Shown here piece after piece: positions 8,155 through 25,072 of a stretch of 64,000 nt of DNA (positions are counted from its first letter, which is position 1; the number at the start of each line of letters is the position of its first letter). The notes under the pieces were generated by a model. It worked only from the letters and a program-made list of their open reading frames with translations. It searched no databases and was not told the DNA's origin. Origin of the DNA: Dietzia lutea (lineage in GTDB: Bacteria > Actinomycetota > Actinomycetes > Mycobacteriales > Mycobacteriaceae). The stretch lies in NCBI RefSeq assembly GCF_003096075.1, contig NZ_CP015449.1, positions 2,597,001-2,661,000 of the forward strand, read 5' to 3'. A program made the position numbers and the translations under genes.

Positions 8155-9521
8155 GCGGCGTCCTCCTGCTCACGGATGTCGTACTCACCGGATTCCGGGA
8201 GCACCTCGGGCGCGTCGTCGGTGACGTGCTCGTCGATCTCGGTCTGATCCGGCCCGAGGACCGGCCCCGCCGACAGGTCCGGCAGCGCCTCGCCGCGGAC
8301 CCGGGCGATCGCCGCCTCGTAGACCTCGACGGTCCGGCGGGCGACGGCCGCCCAACTGTAGCGCTCCATCACCCTCGCGCGGCCACCCTTCGACAGCCGG
8401 TCGCGTTCGGCAGGATCGGACAGCAGCGCACTGATCTCCCGGGCCAGCGCGTCGACGTCCCCGGGCTCGACGAGGCGGGCCGCCGAATCGTCCGTCCCGA
8501 CCACCTCCGGCAGTGCGCCGGCCCGGGTCGCCACCAGGGCGCAGCCACTGGACATCGCCTCCACCGCCGGGAGGGAGAACCCCTCATACATACTCGGCAC
8601 GACCGCGATCTCGGCGGACCCCACGAGTTCGGCGAGCTCGTCGTCGTCGACCCCGGACACCAGGTCCACCGCATCGCGCAACCTCAACCTGTCCAGCAGG
8701 CGCGACGCCTCGCCCTTCGGCTTGAGCTTGGAGATCAACGTCAGGCGGACGCCCGGGTGCTCCTCGCGCACCTTCGCCAGCGCGCGCAGCAGGACGGGCA
8801 CGCCCTTGAGCGGCTGGTCGGCGCTCGCCACGCACACCAGGCGACCGGGTTCGCGCCGCCGCCCGTCGTGGAAACGGTCGGTGTCCACCCCCAGCGGAAT
8901 CGTGACGATCCGGTCCGAGTCGACCCCGAAATCCCCCGCGATGTCCTCCGCCGAGTTGCCGGAGACCGTGATGATCTCCTGCAGCCGGCGGGAGACGCGG
9001 ATCTGCATACCGAGGAAGCCGAACCAGCGCCACGTCGTGATCTTCTTGCGCAGCGGCGCCTCCTTCATGGCCAGCGCGCGATCTCGCGTGATGGGATGGT
9101 GCACGGTCGCCACCACGGGGAAGCCGGCCTCCTCCAGGTCCAGCAGACCGGAGCCGAGGCACTGGTTGTCGTGTACCACGTCGAAGTCGTCCAGCCGGTC
9201 CTTCAGCGTGCGCGCGGCCCGCAGGCTGAACGTCCGGGGTTCCGGGAACCCGGCGGTCCACATCGTGACCACCTCGAGCACGTCGATGAGGTCCCGTATC
9301 TCGCGGGGGCGCGGCGTGCGGAACGGGTTCGCGTCGTTGTACAGGTCCAGGCTCGGCACCTTCGTCAACGTGGGCCCCGGGTCCAGCTCGGGGTACGGCT
9401 GACCGGAGAACACTTCGACGGTGTGGCCGAGCGCCGCCAGCTCACGGCTCAGGTGGCGTACGTAGACACCCTGCCCGCCGCCGTGGGGTTTGCTCCTGTA
9501 CGAGAGCAACGCGATCCGCAC
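8148..9521 (-). CDS. GT4-family glycosyltransferase
   Basis: 457 residues. It begins VRIALLSYRSKPHGGGQG, the N-terminal nucleotide-sugar fold opening of GT4 enzymes, and has the C-terminal donor-binding E-x7-E motif in MYEGFSLPAVEAMSSG. The GTG at 9521 is preferred over longer starts because AAGGAGG sits about 9 nt upstream and because the Rossmann strand starts there. First gene of the GT4-methyltransferase-toroid trio; the sugar and acceptor are unknown, though cell-envelope glycolipid or polysaccharide assembly is plausible. Confidence 0.85.
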   Translation of the reverse strand: MRIALLSYRSKPHGGGQGVYVRHLSRELAALGHTVEVFSGQPYPELDPGPTLTKVPSLDLYNDANPFRTPRPREIRDLIDVLEVVTMWTAGFPEPRTFSLRAARTLKDRLDDFDVVHDNQCLGSGLLDLEEAGFPVVATVHHPITRDRALAMKEAPLRKKITTWRWFGFLGMQIRVSRRLQEIITVSGNSAEDIAGDFGVDSDRIVTIPLGVDTDRFHDGRRREPGRLVCVASADQPLKGVPVLLRALAKVREEHPGVRLTLISKLKPKGEASRLLDRLRLRDAVDLVSGVDDDELAELVGSAEIAVVPSMYEGFSLPAVEAMSSGCALVATRAGALPEVVGTDDSAARLVEPGDVDALAREISALLSDPAERDRLSKGGRARVMERYSWAAVARRTVEVYEAAIARVRGEALPDLSAGPVLGPDQTEIDEHVTDDAPEVLPESGEYDIREQEDAAC

Positions 9522-9656
9522 GATCGATCGCCTCCTTCTACGGTCATCGGCCCCGCCGCCGGCGACAGCCGTGAGTGGCGACGGGCACATCGGGCAAGTC
9601 TAGAACACGTTCCCCAGCAGCCAGGACGCGGCCGGGCAGCCGACCCGTCAACGCAC

Positions 9657-9728
9657 CGGACCCCCGGCACGCGGGGTGCTCGGGGGTCCGATGAGGCCGG
9701 CTGGGCGCGGCGGCGAACCCGCCGCGCC
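9657..9728 (-). terminator. Tandem hairpins after rpoC
   Basis: Two strong inverted repeats follow the rpoC stop. The first (9704-9728) has a perfect 10-bp GC stem and 5-nt loop; the second (9657-9690) has a perfect 10-bp stem with a 14-nt loop. Neither has a U-tract, as is usual in actinobacteria. Together they separate rpoBC from the GT4 gene; the second could work in both directions. Confidence 0.65.
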
Positions 9729-9735
9729 GAGCTGA

Positions 9736-13695
<3,960 letters not shown>

Positions 13696-13818
13696 GTAGG
13701 CGTCCTTTCCCGGGTGGGATGATGGCGGGCCCCTCGCGGGGTGGGGCCGGTGGGGCCCGCCGTGGTGGAACTCGAATCTGTCGGGTGCGGGGCGGGGCGG
13801 CGGGTGCCGCCCTCCCGC

Positions 13819-17307
<3,489 letters not shown>

Positions 17308-17494
17308 GATGGGTCCTTCCAGCACCTCACGTGATCACCACGGGCGGTGACCACAGATGTATCTGCGAGCGGTCCGCCGACGGTTATCCCCCCGGGTCCG
17401 CTGCCGTGTCGAAGGCTCGGAAATCGCCCGGTGGAACCGGGGACGAGCCGTCACGGACGGACGAGTGGGCAAATAGCAGCCAGCGCAACGACCT

Positions 17495-17523
17495 AATCTA
17501 GCGGAAGGCGGCGACGAAGTCCA
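17495..17523 (-). promoter_or_regulatory. Probable rpoB promoter
   Basis: On the minus strand TGGACT, a 17-nt spacer and TAGATT match the -35 (4 of 6) and -10 hexamers of a housekeeping sigma factor. It would start transcription about 180 nt before the TTG of rpoB. The rest of the ~440-nt gap 17308-17744 contains GC-rich sequence, a second weaker TATATG element near 17558, and no gene that I can support. Confidence 0.5.
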
Positions 17524-17744
17524 GCCTTCGACGGGGAAACCCCCGGAGGCTGCTCATATACCCGGCGCGTCGTCCGTCTCTGCGCTGGTTGCCCTCGTGG
17601 CTCTCGCCTCATCGGCCCCCGGTCGGGACGTCGCGCCCGGGCGGTGCGGATCACGCCCGACGCTCCTAAAGGGTGACGCGTGAAAGCCCGTTCGTCAAGG
17701 ATCCGCCTCGGTCGGGTTCCGGATCGGTGCTCGCACAGGCTCCG

Positions 17745-18419
17745 TCAGGAGGGCAGGTCGGGGATCCTGGAGAGCTTCCACACGCCGTCGACCCTGTCGA
17801 GACCGACGAGGTACGTGCCGCTGGTGCTGCTCGCGGCCGCCCCGTCGCGGCTCATGGACACGTCCTGGACCAGGAGGACCTCGGCCTTGTCGCCCTGCAG
17901 GTAGGACAGGCCCGCCTCACGGACGAGCGCGTCGACGGTGGTCGCGGTCTGCTCGTAGCTGTCCCGTAGCGCGGGCCAGTTCTGCTCGAGCTCCTCCACG
18001 AGCTCCGGGGTGAGGAACTCCCCGAGCGAGGCGTGGTACTCGTCGAGTGTCTCGTGGTCGATCGCCACGAGCCGTTGCACGTTGGTCGTCGCGGCGGCGA
18101 GGACCTCGTCGGTGGCCTGCTGGTCCACGAAGGCGCGGTTCTCGACCGAGACGCCGGGTTCGGTCGCCAGGAACGCCCCCGCGGCGCCGGCGACCAGGCC
18201 GACCGCCACGGCGGCGGACGCGAGGACGACCCCTGTAGGACGACGACGACGAGGCGTGCGCTCCCCCGCGTCCCCGCCCGTCGCCGCGTCCTGCGTCTCG
18301 TCCGTGGCCGGGTCCGCCGGACCGACGGTGGACTCGGCCCGTGTCGGCCCGGAGTGCCCGGCGAGGCGCCGCCGGACCTGCGGGGTGACCTGCTTCTGGG
18401 TTCTCTTGATGGGTGGCAT
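17745..18419 (-). CDS. Mce-associated membrane protein (Mas)
   Basis: 224 residues: a ~60-residue charged cytoplasmic part (KRTQKQ...RRRRP), one membrane segment (GVVLASAAVAVGLVAGAAGAFL trimmed, about residues 63-84) and an extracytoplasmic domain with the Mas-type pattern of a helix rich in VQRLVAIDHETLDEY and FLTPELVEEL. Mas proteins are thought to stabilise Mce complexes. Last gene of the mkl-yrbE-mce unit, 19 nt after the preceding Mas gene. No strong terminator is obvious downstream. Confidence 0.78.
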   Translation of the reverse strand: MPPIKRTQKQVTPQVRRRLAGHSGPTRAESTVGPADPATDETQDAATGGDAGERTPRRRRPTGVVLASAAVAVGLVAGAAGAFLATEPGVSVENRAFVDQQATDEVLAAATTNVQRLVAIDHETLDEYHASLGEFLTPELVEELEQNWPALRDSYEQTATTVDALVREAGLSYLQGDKAEVLLVQDVSMSRDGAAASSTSGTYLVGLDRVDGVWKLSRIPDLPS

Positions 18420-18438
18420 CAGTTCTTCCCGCCCTTCG

Positions 18439-19188
18439 TCATCGGCCGGCGGTGGTCGTCGGCGCCGGGGTGGTCTCCCCCGCCTCCGGCGCGTCGTCGG
18501 TCTCCCCCGCCGCGCCCGCGTTCCCGCCGGTCTCCTGCTCGCCGTTCCCCTGCTCGTCGGTGCCCTGCTCTCCGGCGCCCTCCTCGGGCACCGCCAGGTC
18601 CTGCACCGACTGGCTGGACTGACCGACGGGGACGGTCACGCCGACCTGGTTGACCGCGTCGGCCTTCCACTGCCCGTCCACGCGGGTGAGGTCGACCCGC
18701 ATGGCCTGGCGGCCCGTGATGTCGTCCTGGCCCTCGCGCTCGGAGTGGGCGGTGAACACGACCAGCACGGCGGCGTCGCCGGCGTCCCGGTCGAGGATCT
18801 CGACCGCGGTGTGGGAGACGGTGGCCGTGGTGACCGCCTTCTGCTCCACCACGCGCGTGCGCACGTCCTGCGCCCACTGCTCCTGCTCGGCGAGGAAATC
18901 CCCCGTCGAGGCGGCGGCGAGCTGCTTGAGCGACTCGTCCACGTCGCGGTGGTCGAAGCTGAACGCGTTGATGATCACCTGCGCGGCCGTCTCGGCGACC
19001 TCCTCGCGCTCCTGCGCCACCTGGTGCGCGGATCGCGCCTGGAGATATCGCGTCCCCCCGACACCGAGGACCGTGAGCCCGGCCACCAACACGATGACGG
19101 CCACGACGGCCATCCAGACGGGGACGCCGGCCCGCGTGCGGTCGGCCGCGGCGGGCGTGGTGTCCTCGTTCGTCTCCTGCGAACTCAT
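18439..19188 (-). CDS. Mce-associated membrane protein (Mas)
   Basis: 249 residues. After a short polar N-terminus there is one membrane segment (about residues 25-48, VWMAVVAVIVLVAGLTVLG), then a Mas-type domain containing SFDHRDVDESLKQLAAASTG, where the TG-F motif of the family appears, and a ~50-residue Gly/Glu/Thr/Ala-rich tail. Start ATG at 19188 (MSSQETNED) is taken rather than the longer frame because of the neat spacing to mceF (53 nt). Probably an accessory factor of the adjacent Mce1-like transporter. Confidence 0.78.
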   Translation of the reverse strand: MSSQETNEDTTPAAADRTRAGVPVWMAVVAVIVLVAGLTVLGVGGTRYLQARSAHQVAQEREEVAETAAQVIINAFSFDHRDVDESLKQLAAASTGDFLAEQEQWAQDVRTRVVEQKAVTTATVSHTAVEILDRDAGDAAVLVVFTAHSEREGQDDITGRQAMRVDLTRVDGQWKADAVNQVGVTVPVGQSSQSVQDLAVPEEGAGEQGTDEQGNGEQETGGNAGAAGETDDAPEAGETTPAPTTTAGR

Positions 19189-19241
19189 GGCGGCGACGGT
19201 ACCGGACGGGCGTCCTGACGGGTGATCGCCCAGACGCCGCG

Positions 19242-20486
19242 TCACCGTGGGATCAGCCCCTGGAGGACCGCGAGCTGCTCGGCCGCCACGGACAGGTTGA
19301 GGCGGTCCGGGTCGATCTTCGGCGTGCTATCCCAGGGCTGCGGGACGTCGGGGTGCGCGTATTCCACCCGGTCGGCGCCGCGGACGGCCGTGGGGCTGCC
19401 GAACGGCACCGTACAGCGCGCCTCGTAGTTGGGTGGGAAGTTCTGCTCCTGCGGGTCGAAGGACGGGTCCTGCGCCTTGAGCTGGTCGATGATCTCGTAG
19501 GTCCCTTCGTAGCCCTGCGTACAGGGTGTGGGGTTGTCCATCTCCAGCACCAGGCCGAAGTGGATCGTCCCGTCGCCCGGTGCCACGGACAGACCACCCG
19601 CGGACAGCGCGGGCAGCAGCTGCAGCAGCACCACGAACGACGGCGCCAGGGGGTCGACGGTCTTCATGGTGGTGGACAGGTTGCCCACCGCCCGGGTCAG
19701 CGGCTCACCCGAGTTGTCGATCAGTGCACGGGTCTCGTCGGCGAACTCGGGGGCGCTGGTGATGAGCCGCTCGAGGTCCGAATCGGAGTCCCGCAGCGCC
19801 TCGGTCACGGTCCGCAGGTCCCGCGAGAAGCTGACGATCTCCCCGGACTGGTCGGCCTGGGTGTCGAGCACCGTCGCCCCGTCCCGGATGAGCGCCTGCA
19901 GCTGCGGCATGGTCCGGATCCCCTCCTCGGAGAGGCGGATGAGCGAGTCCGACAGCCGCTGGAGCTGTGGCCCACGGCCCTCGAAGGCGTCGCCGAGTTC
20001 ATCGACCATCACCTCGAGGTCGTCCAGCGGGACCGAGCGGGACAGGTCGTCGACCGAGGCCAACAGATCCTCGACGCGCACGGGCAGCGCCTCGCTCCCG
20101 GCCGAGATGACGTCGCCGTCCTGCAGGTGCGGCTCGGTGTAGCTGTTGGGCCTCAGGTCCACGAACTGCTCGCCGATCGCCGAGCGGTTGGCGACCACGG
20201 CCACCGTGTCGGCGGGGATCCCCGGGGCGCTGGAGTCGAGGTCGAGTTCCACGCGCACCCCGTCGTCGGTCAGCGTCAGCTCCCCCACGCGCCCGACGGC
20301 GGTCCCGCGGTAGTTGACGGCCGCATTGGTGAACACGCCGCCGGTGTCCGGCAGGTCGAGGTAGACCTTGTACTGCCCGATCCCCAGCAGGGACGGCAGT
20401 CGGACGTAGTTGGCGCCGACGTAGGCGATGCCCACCGCTGCGATCACGCAGAAGGCGATGAGCTGGGTTCTCAGTGTCTTGCTCAT
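19242..20486 (-). CDS. mceF: Mce protein F (operon 1)
   Basis: 414 residues: an N-terminal membrane anchor (about residues 8-28), then the MlaD/Mce domain (YKVYLDLPDTGGVFTNAAV...GTAVGRVGEL, with IGEQFVDLRP) and a long helical region that builds the lipid-conducting needle. Six different Mce subunits form a hetero-hexamer across the periplasm. Its ATG overlaps the mceE stop. The C-terminal 100 residues are the usual non-helical extension with two Cys (TPCTQGY, ARCTVPF). Confidence 0.92.
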   Translation of the reverse strand: MSKTLRTQLIAFCVIAAVGIAYVGANYVRLPSLLGIGQYKVYLDLPDTGGVFTNAAVNYRGTAVGRVGELTLTDDGVRVELDLDSSAPGIPADTVAVVANRSAIGEQFVDLRPNSYTEPHLQDGDVISAGSEALPVRVEDLLASVDDLSRSVPLDDLEVMVDELGDAFEGRGPQLQRLSDSLIRLSEEGIRTMPQLQALIRDGATVLDTQADQSGEIVSFSRDLRTVTEALRDSDSDLERLITSAPEFADETRALIDNSGEPLTRAVGNLSTTMKTVDPLAPSFVVLLQLLPALSAGGLSVAPGDGTIHFGLVLEMDNPTPCTQGYEGTYEIIDQLKAQDPSFDPQEQNFPPNYEARCTVPFGSPTAVRGADRVEYAHPDVPQPWDSTPKIDPDRLNLSVAAEQLAVLQGLIPR

Positions 20487-21736
20487 CGGAATCCGGGCTC
20501 CCCTGGTTCGGGCAGATAGTTCTCGGAGAACTCCGAGGTCCCCGGCGCGGGCCTGGGCTCGACGGCCCGCTCCATGACGGGCGGGACCGGCAACAGCGGC
20601 AGCACGATAGTGGTCCTCCGGTCCGGGCCGTTGTCGCCCTCCCACGGGTTGCCGGGGTCGACGTTGTAGGGCCCGCGGGTGGTGGTCGGACGCAGCGGAA
20701 CCGGGTCGCCCTGGTTCGCCCCGAGGTTGCGGAGTGTCTCGGAGATCGTCGCGTCGATCGACAGGAACACGTTGGCCGAGCCACCGATGGTCGAGCGGAT
20801 CGACGAGTCGGGGAACGGGAACGTGGGCACGAAGCCGGTGAGCTCGATGAGGTCCGGCGTGGACTCGCCGAGGTACTGCAGCACGGGCCGGAGGGCGCGC
20901 AGGTCGGCGATGAGGTCCTCACGGCTGGTGAGCAGGATGTCGGATCCCACCTGGCCCAGGGCGTCGATGCGGCGCAGCATCTCCACCAGCTGCGGCCGCT
21001 GCTCCTCGAGGACCGCGACGCCGGCGGGGAGCTCGTCGAGTGCGGCCTGGATCTGTTCACGCTGGTCGTTGGCCCGGGCGGTCATGAGGTTGACGCCCTC
21101 GAGCGCGGCGGTGATGCTGTCGCGCTGCCGGTTGAGCCCGGCGACGAGCTCGTCGGCGGATCGGAGCGTCTCGGTGAGACCGTCCTCGCGACCGTCGGTG
21201 GCCTTGCGCAGTTCGGCGACGATCGGCTGCAGCTGGTCGACACCACCGCCGTTGAGCAGCAGGGACAGGGCGCCGAGGACCTGCTCGATGTCGGTGGCGG
21301 TCCGGGTGTTGGACGTGGAGATGACGTCCCCGTCCGCGAGCTGACCGTTGGGCGGCTCGTCCTCCGGCGGGGTGAGCTGGACGAACTTCTCGCCCAGGAG
21401 ATTTGTCTGCTGGATGGACGCCTCGGCGTTGGCGGGCAGCTCCAGATCGTCACGCAGGACGATGTCGACCTGCGCGGTCCAGCCGTCCTCGGCCAGCGAG
21501 ATCCCGGTGACGCGCCCGGCGTCGAGTCCGTTGACCTTGACGGTGGACTGCAGCACCAGATCGAGCACGTCGTCGAACCTGATGGAGACCTCCATGGGAT
21601 CGTCGCCGACGTCGGCGCCTCCGGGCAGCGTGTAGTCCTCGAGGTTCATCGAACAGCCGGCGGCCACGGCCGCGACGAGGGCGGCCGCGCCCAGCGCGCG
21701 GCCCGCGCGGGCCGCCGAGGTGAGGTGTCGTCTCAT
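20483..21736 (-). CDS. mceE: Mce lipoprotein E (operon 1)
   Basis: 417 residues. A lipoprotein signal peptide ends in VAAVAAGC, so Cys28 is the expected lipidation site, as in LprK-type MceE proteins. The Mce domain follows (VSIRFDDVLDLVLQ-like strands, VNGLDAGRVTGI, LLGEKFVQLTPP), then helical repeats with ELRKATDGREDG and QREQIQAALDELP. The start at 21736 (MRRHLTSAA) gives a proper signal peptide; a longer frame does not. Overlaps the mceD stop by one base (TGATG). Confidence 0.93.
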   Translation of the reverse strand: MRRHLTSAARAGRALGAAALVAAVAAGCSMNLEDYTLPGGADVGDDPMEVSIRFDDVLDLVLQSTVKVNGLDAGRVTGISLAEDGWTAQVDIVLRDDLELPANAEASIQQTNLLGEKFVQLTPPEDEPPNGQLADGDVISTSNTRTATDIEQVLGALSLLLNGGGVDQLQPIVAELRKATDGREDGLTETLRSADELVAGLNRQRDSITAALEGVNLMTARANDQREQIQAALDELPAGVAVLEEQRPQLVEMLRRIDALGQVGSDILLTSREDLIADLRALRPVLQYLGESTPDLIELTGFVPTFPFPDSSIRSTIGGSANVFLSIDATISETLRNLGANQGDPVPLRPTTTRGPYNVDPGNPWEGDNGPDRRTTIVLPLLPVPPVMERAVEPRPAPGTSEFSENYLPEPGEPGFR

Positions 21737-22962
21737 CACCGTCCCCCTTCCGAGGCGGGCGTCATGGGCCACCCGCGGTTGCCCTCGACCGTCCCCGGCA
21801 CCGGGATGGACTGCTTCATCTCGCCGGCGAGGATGCCGAGCGGCAGGTCGGGGTTGGACGTGCGCAGTTCCTGGTTGCGCTGGGGTGCGAGCGCCTCACA
21901 GGCCTGGATGTCGGCGCGACGGAGGTTGTCCAGCTCCTGGAACAGTTCGTTGCCGGGGTTGAGCCGGCCCAGCTTCATGATCTGGCACAGGATTCCGGCC
22001 GGGTTCTGCTTCTCGGGGATGTTCGGGCGCATCGACAGGGTGCCGGACTCCGCGTCGTAGGCGTTGATGAGGTTGGCCAACGCGAGGGGCGCGGTCTTGA
22101 GGATCTCCTCTAGGTCGTCACGCTGGTCGGCGGTGATCTGGCTGATCGTCACCAGGCGGTCGGCGTTGCTGCGGATCACGTCCTGGTTGTCCCGCACGAG
22201 CCGCGCGACGTCGGCCAACGCGTAGCTCAGTTCGCCCAGCGCACCCTGGAGGTCCTCGCGCTGCCCGGCAACCGTCTGGTTGAAGGAGGCCATCTGGGAG
22301 TTGAACTCGCGCACCTGCGCGTCGTTCTCCGCCAGCATGGTGACGAAGGACTGGAGGTTGACCACGGTCTCGCTGATGTCCTGGCTCGAGTCGGCCAGCG
22401 TCGTCGCGGCGCTGGACAGCTCGTCGATCGAGCGCCCCAGGGCGGCGCCGTTGTCGGCGAGGGTGTCGGCGGAGGTGGCGACGAACCGGTCGAGCGCGCC
22501 GTCGCGGTTCGCACCGTCGGGGCCGAGGGCCTCGGTGAGGTCCTTGACCGACGCGTACAGCTTGTCGACCTCGACGGGCGTCGCCGTCCGTTCGATCGGG
22601 ATGTGCGCGCCCGACTCCATTGTCGGGCCGCCCGAGTACGCCGGCACGATCTGGATGTTGCGGTCCGGGATCACCGAGGGGGTGACCTGGACGGCCTTGG
22701 CGTCGGCGGGGATGTCGATGCCGCGGCGCACGTGGAGGCGCACCTCGACGGTGTCTCCCATGGGGGTGACCTCCTCGACCGATCCGACCGTCACGCCGAG
22801 GATCCGGACGTCGGTGCCCTCGGAGACGCCGACCGCGGACGGGAACGTCGCGGTGACGGTGGTGCGCCCGAGGCGGGTCACCGCGAGGTAGGTGACGGCG
22901 ACGACAGCGACGACGACGACGAGGAGCAGCGCCACCAGCCAGTACGGCAGCTTCTTGTGCAT
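21736..22962 (-). CDS. mceD: Mce protein D (operon 1)
   Basis: 408 residues with one membrane anchor (about residues 8-29, rich in Val/Leu), an Mce domain with VSEGTDVRILGVTVGSVEEV and IVPAYSGGPTMESGA, and a coiled needle region (SSAATTLADSSQDIS, NSQMASFNQTVAGQ). Start ATG at 22962 (MHKKLPYWL) lies next to the mceC stop. Position four of six consecutive mce genes with overlapping starts and stops, so all are co-translated. Confidence 0.93.
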   Translation of the reverse strand: MHKKLPYWLVALLLVVVVAVVAVTYLAVTRLGRTTVTATFPSAVGVSEGTDVRILGVTVGSVEEVTPMGDTVEVRLHVRRGIDIPADAKAVQVTPSVIPDRNIQIVPAYSGGPTMESGAHIPIERTATPVEVDKLYASVKDLTEALGPDGANRDGALDRFVATSADTLADNGAALGRSIDELSSAATTLADSSQDISETVVNLQSFVTMLAENDAQVREFNSQMASFNQTVAGQREDLQGALGELSYALADVARLVRDNQDVIRSNADRLVTISQITADQRDDLEEILKTAPLALANLINAYDAESGTLSMRPNIPEKQNPAGILCQIMKLGRLNPGNELFQELDNLRRADIQACEALAPQRNQELRTSNPDLPLGILAGEMKQSIPVPGTVEGNRGWPMTPASEGGR

Positions 22963-23984
22963 CACTTGATCCCACTCTGTCGGGCCGGCGTCCGGGCGCC
23001 CGGGTAGAAGGGCGGCTCCGGCGCTCCCGGCGGGATGAGGTTGGTGACCACGGAGTCGAACCACCGACCGGTGCCCAGCATGTTGGCGTACAGCCGGTAG
23101 AAGGGAGCCAGGTTGTGGATGGACTTCTTGAGGTCCTCCTCGTGGTCGGTGAGGATCTCCAGTGCGGAGTCGAGGCTGTCGAGGGTCGGGCCGAACTTCG
23201 CCTCGTTGTCCGCCACGAACAGCCGCAGCTCGGTCGACAGGCCCCGGGTCGACGCCAGGACCAGCTTGAGGGTCTCCGCGCGCTCGTTGAGCTCGCCGAG
23301 CAGCTGACCGGTGCCGATGATGAGCCGGCGGAAGTCGTCGTTGCGCTCGGCGAGGATCTGCGAGCTCGTCCGGGTCGCCTCGAGCAGCTGGCGCAGTTCG
23401 GCGTCCCGGCTCGAGATGGTCTGGGACAGCCGCGCGACGCCGTCGACCGCGCCGCGGAACTCCTCGGGCGAGGCCTGCATCGCGTCGGTGAGGGTGTCCA
23501 GACTCTCCGCCAGCTTCACGTCGTCGATCTCGTCGAGCGTCTCGGCCGCGGAGGAGAACGCCGTGACGACGTCGTACGGGGCCACCGTCCGCTCGAGCGG
23601 GATCGGTTCGGACCGGTCCAGCTCGCCCGTCCCCGCGGGGTCGAGCGCGAGGAACTTCTGCCCCAGGACGGTCTTGACCTGGATGCTCGCCCGGGTGTCG
23701 TCGCCGAGCCACGCGTCCTTGGCCCGGAAGCCCACGAGCACCTTGTCGCCCTCGAGCTCGACGTCGGTGACCACGCCCACCTTGATGCCGGCGACGCGGA
23801 CCTCGTTGCCGCCGGTGAGACCCGCCGCCTCGGAGAAGTAGGCCTCGTACTTGGGGCCCGCCCCGACGATGGGTAGGGCGTCCAGCCGGAAGGAGCCGAG
23901 CGTGAGCACGAGGATCGTGATCACGCCGATCGCCCCGATGGTGGCGTTACCGAACCGGGGCTCGCCCGGCTTGCGCCTGCTCAC
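22962..23984 (-). CDS. mceC: Mce protein C (operon 1)
   Basis: 340 residues: membrane anchor at about residues 13-33 (GAIGVITILVLTLGSFRL), Mce domain with LTGGNEVRVAGIKVGVVTDV and LGQKFLALDPAG, then a helical needle part and a short Pro-rich C-terminus (NLIPPGAPEPPFYPG). GTG start at 23984 overlaps the mceB stop (GTGA). Subunit of the same hetero-hexameric lipid importer as its neighbours. Confidence 0.93.
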   Translation of the reverse strand: MSRRKPGEPRFGNATIGAIGVITILVLTLGSFRLDALPIVGAGPKYEAYFSEAAGLTGGNEVRVAGIKVGVVTDVELEGDKVLVGFRAKDAWLGDDTRASIQVKTVLGQKFLALDPAGTGELDRSEPIPLERTVAPYDVVTAFSSAAETLDEIDDVKLAESLDTLTDAMQASPEEFRGAVDGVARLSQTISSRDAELRQLLEATRTSSQILAERNDDFRRLIIGTGQLLGELNERAETLKLVLASTRGLSTELRLFVADNEAKFGPTLDSLDSALEILTDHEEDLKKSIHNLAPFYRLYANMLGTGRWFDSVVTNLIPPGAPEPPFYPGARTPARQSGIK

Positions 23985-25072
23985 GGGATCCCTCCTTCAT
24001 GGCATCGCGGTGCGACGTTGGTGTAGAGGACGTGGTTGAGCGTGGGTCCTCCGCTGGGTAGCAGGTTGGGCACGTTGTTGCCCGGGCCGTGCACGATGTC
24101 GGCGCCACACAGATAGAACTGGAACCAGGAACCGAACGAACCCATCCGGATGAGATTGTCGGTCTTGAGCGGCATGTTCGTCAGGACCTCGCTGAGCTTC
24201 TCCTCGTTGTCGGAGAGATTGTCGGTGACCAGCTTGAGATGGTCGAGCGACTCGGTGACGGCCGGCCGCGTCGCGGTGACGACGTTCTCGGCCGAGGAGG
24301 TGAGATCCGCCATCGACTCGAGCGAACCGCCGATGGCGTCCCGCTCGGCGGCCAGTCCCTCGACGAGCTGCCTGGTGGTCACCACGAGCTGCTGGAACTG
24401 CACGTCGCGCTCGTTGATCGTCTCGAGGACCCTGGTGAGGTTGTCGATGACCTCCCCGATCACCTGATCGCGGTCGGCGAGGTGGTTGGTGAGCTGGCCG
24501 GTCTGGCGGACGAGGTTCGTCACCGTGCCGCCCTCGCCTTGGAGGACCCGCACCAGCGAGTCGGCGAGGGCGTTGACGTCCTCGGGCTGCAGGGTGGTGA
24601 ACAGCGGCCGGAAGCCGTTGAACAGGGCGGTGAGGTCGACGGCGGGCGACGTCTTCTCGATCGGGATGGTGGTGCCCTCGGGAAGCGTCGGCTGGACCGG
24701 CCCCGGTTCGCGCGAGATGTTCATGTACCGCTGGCCGATCATGTTGCGGAACCGGAGGGTGAGGTGGACGTTCGCCGGCAGGGTGCGGTCACCGGCGAGG
24801 GTGAAGTACACCTTGGCCTGGTCGCGCTCGTGGATCTCGAAGTCGGTCACGTGACCCACCACCACGCCCGCGATCCGGACGTCGTCGCCCTCCTCGACCA
24901 TGGTCGCGTCGGAGAAGATCGCCGAGTACTCGGTGCCCTCCTCGCGCGTACCGCCGCGGATGGTCGTCGCGAGGATGGTGGACAACAGACCGGTGACCAC
25001 GATGAAGATGACGAGCTTGACGAACGAGGACAACAGGCCCCCGCGGAACAGCGCTCTGAGTCTGGTCTTCAC
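23981..25072 (-). CDS. mceB: Mce protein B (operon 1)
   Basis: 363 residues, GTG start at 25072 overlapping the mceA stop. One membrane anchor (FVKLVIFIVVTGLLSTILAT, residues ~17-36), Mce domain with VEEGDDVRIAGVVVGHVTDF and GQRYMNISREPG, helical needle with RQTGQLTNHLADRDQVIG, and a C-terminal GSWFQFYLCGADI motif shared by MceB proteins. Second mce gene of the operon. Confidence 0.93.
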   Translation of the reverse strand: MKTRLRALFRGGLLSSFVKLVIFIVVTGLLSTILATTIRGGTREEGTEYSAIFSDATMVEEGDDVRIAGVVVGHVTDFEIHERDQAKVYFTLAGDRTLPANVHLTLRFRNMIGQRYMNISREPGPVQPTLPEGTTIPIEKTSPAVDLTALFNGFRPLFTTLQPEDVNALADSLVRVLQGEGGTVTNLVRQTGQLTNHLADRDQVIGEVIDNLTRVLETINERDVQFQQLVVTTRQLVEGLAAERDAIGGSLESMADLTSSAENVVTATRPAVTESLDHLKLVTDNLSDNEEKLSEVLTNMPLKTDNLIRMGSFGSWFQFYLCGADIVHGPGNNVPNLLPSGGPTLNHVLYTNVAPRCHEGGIP

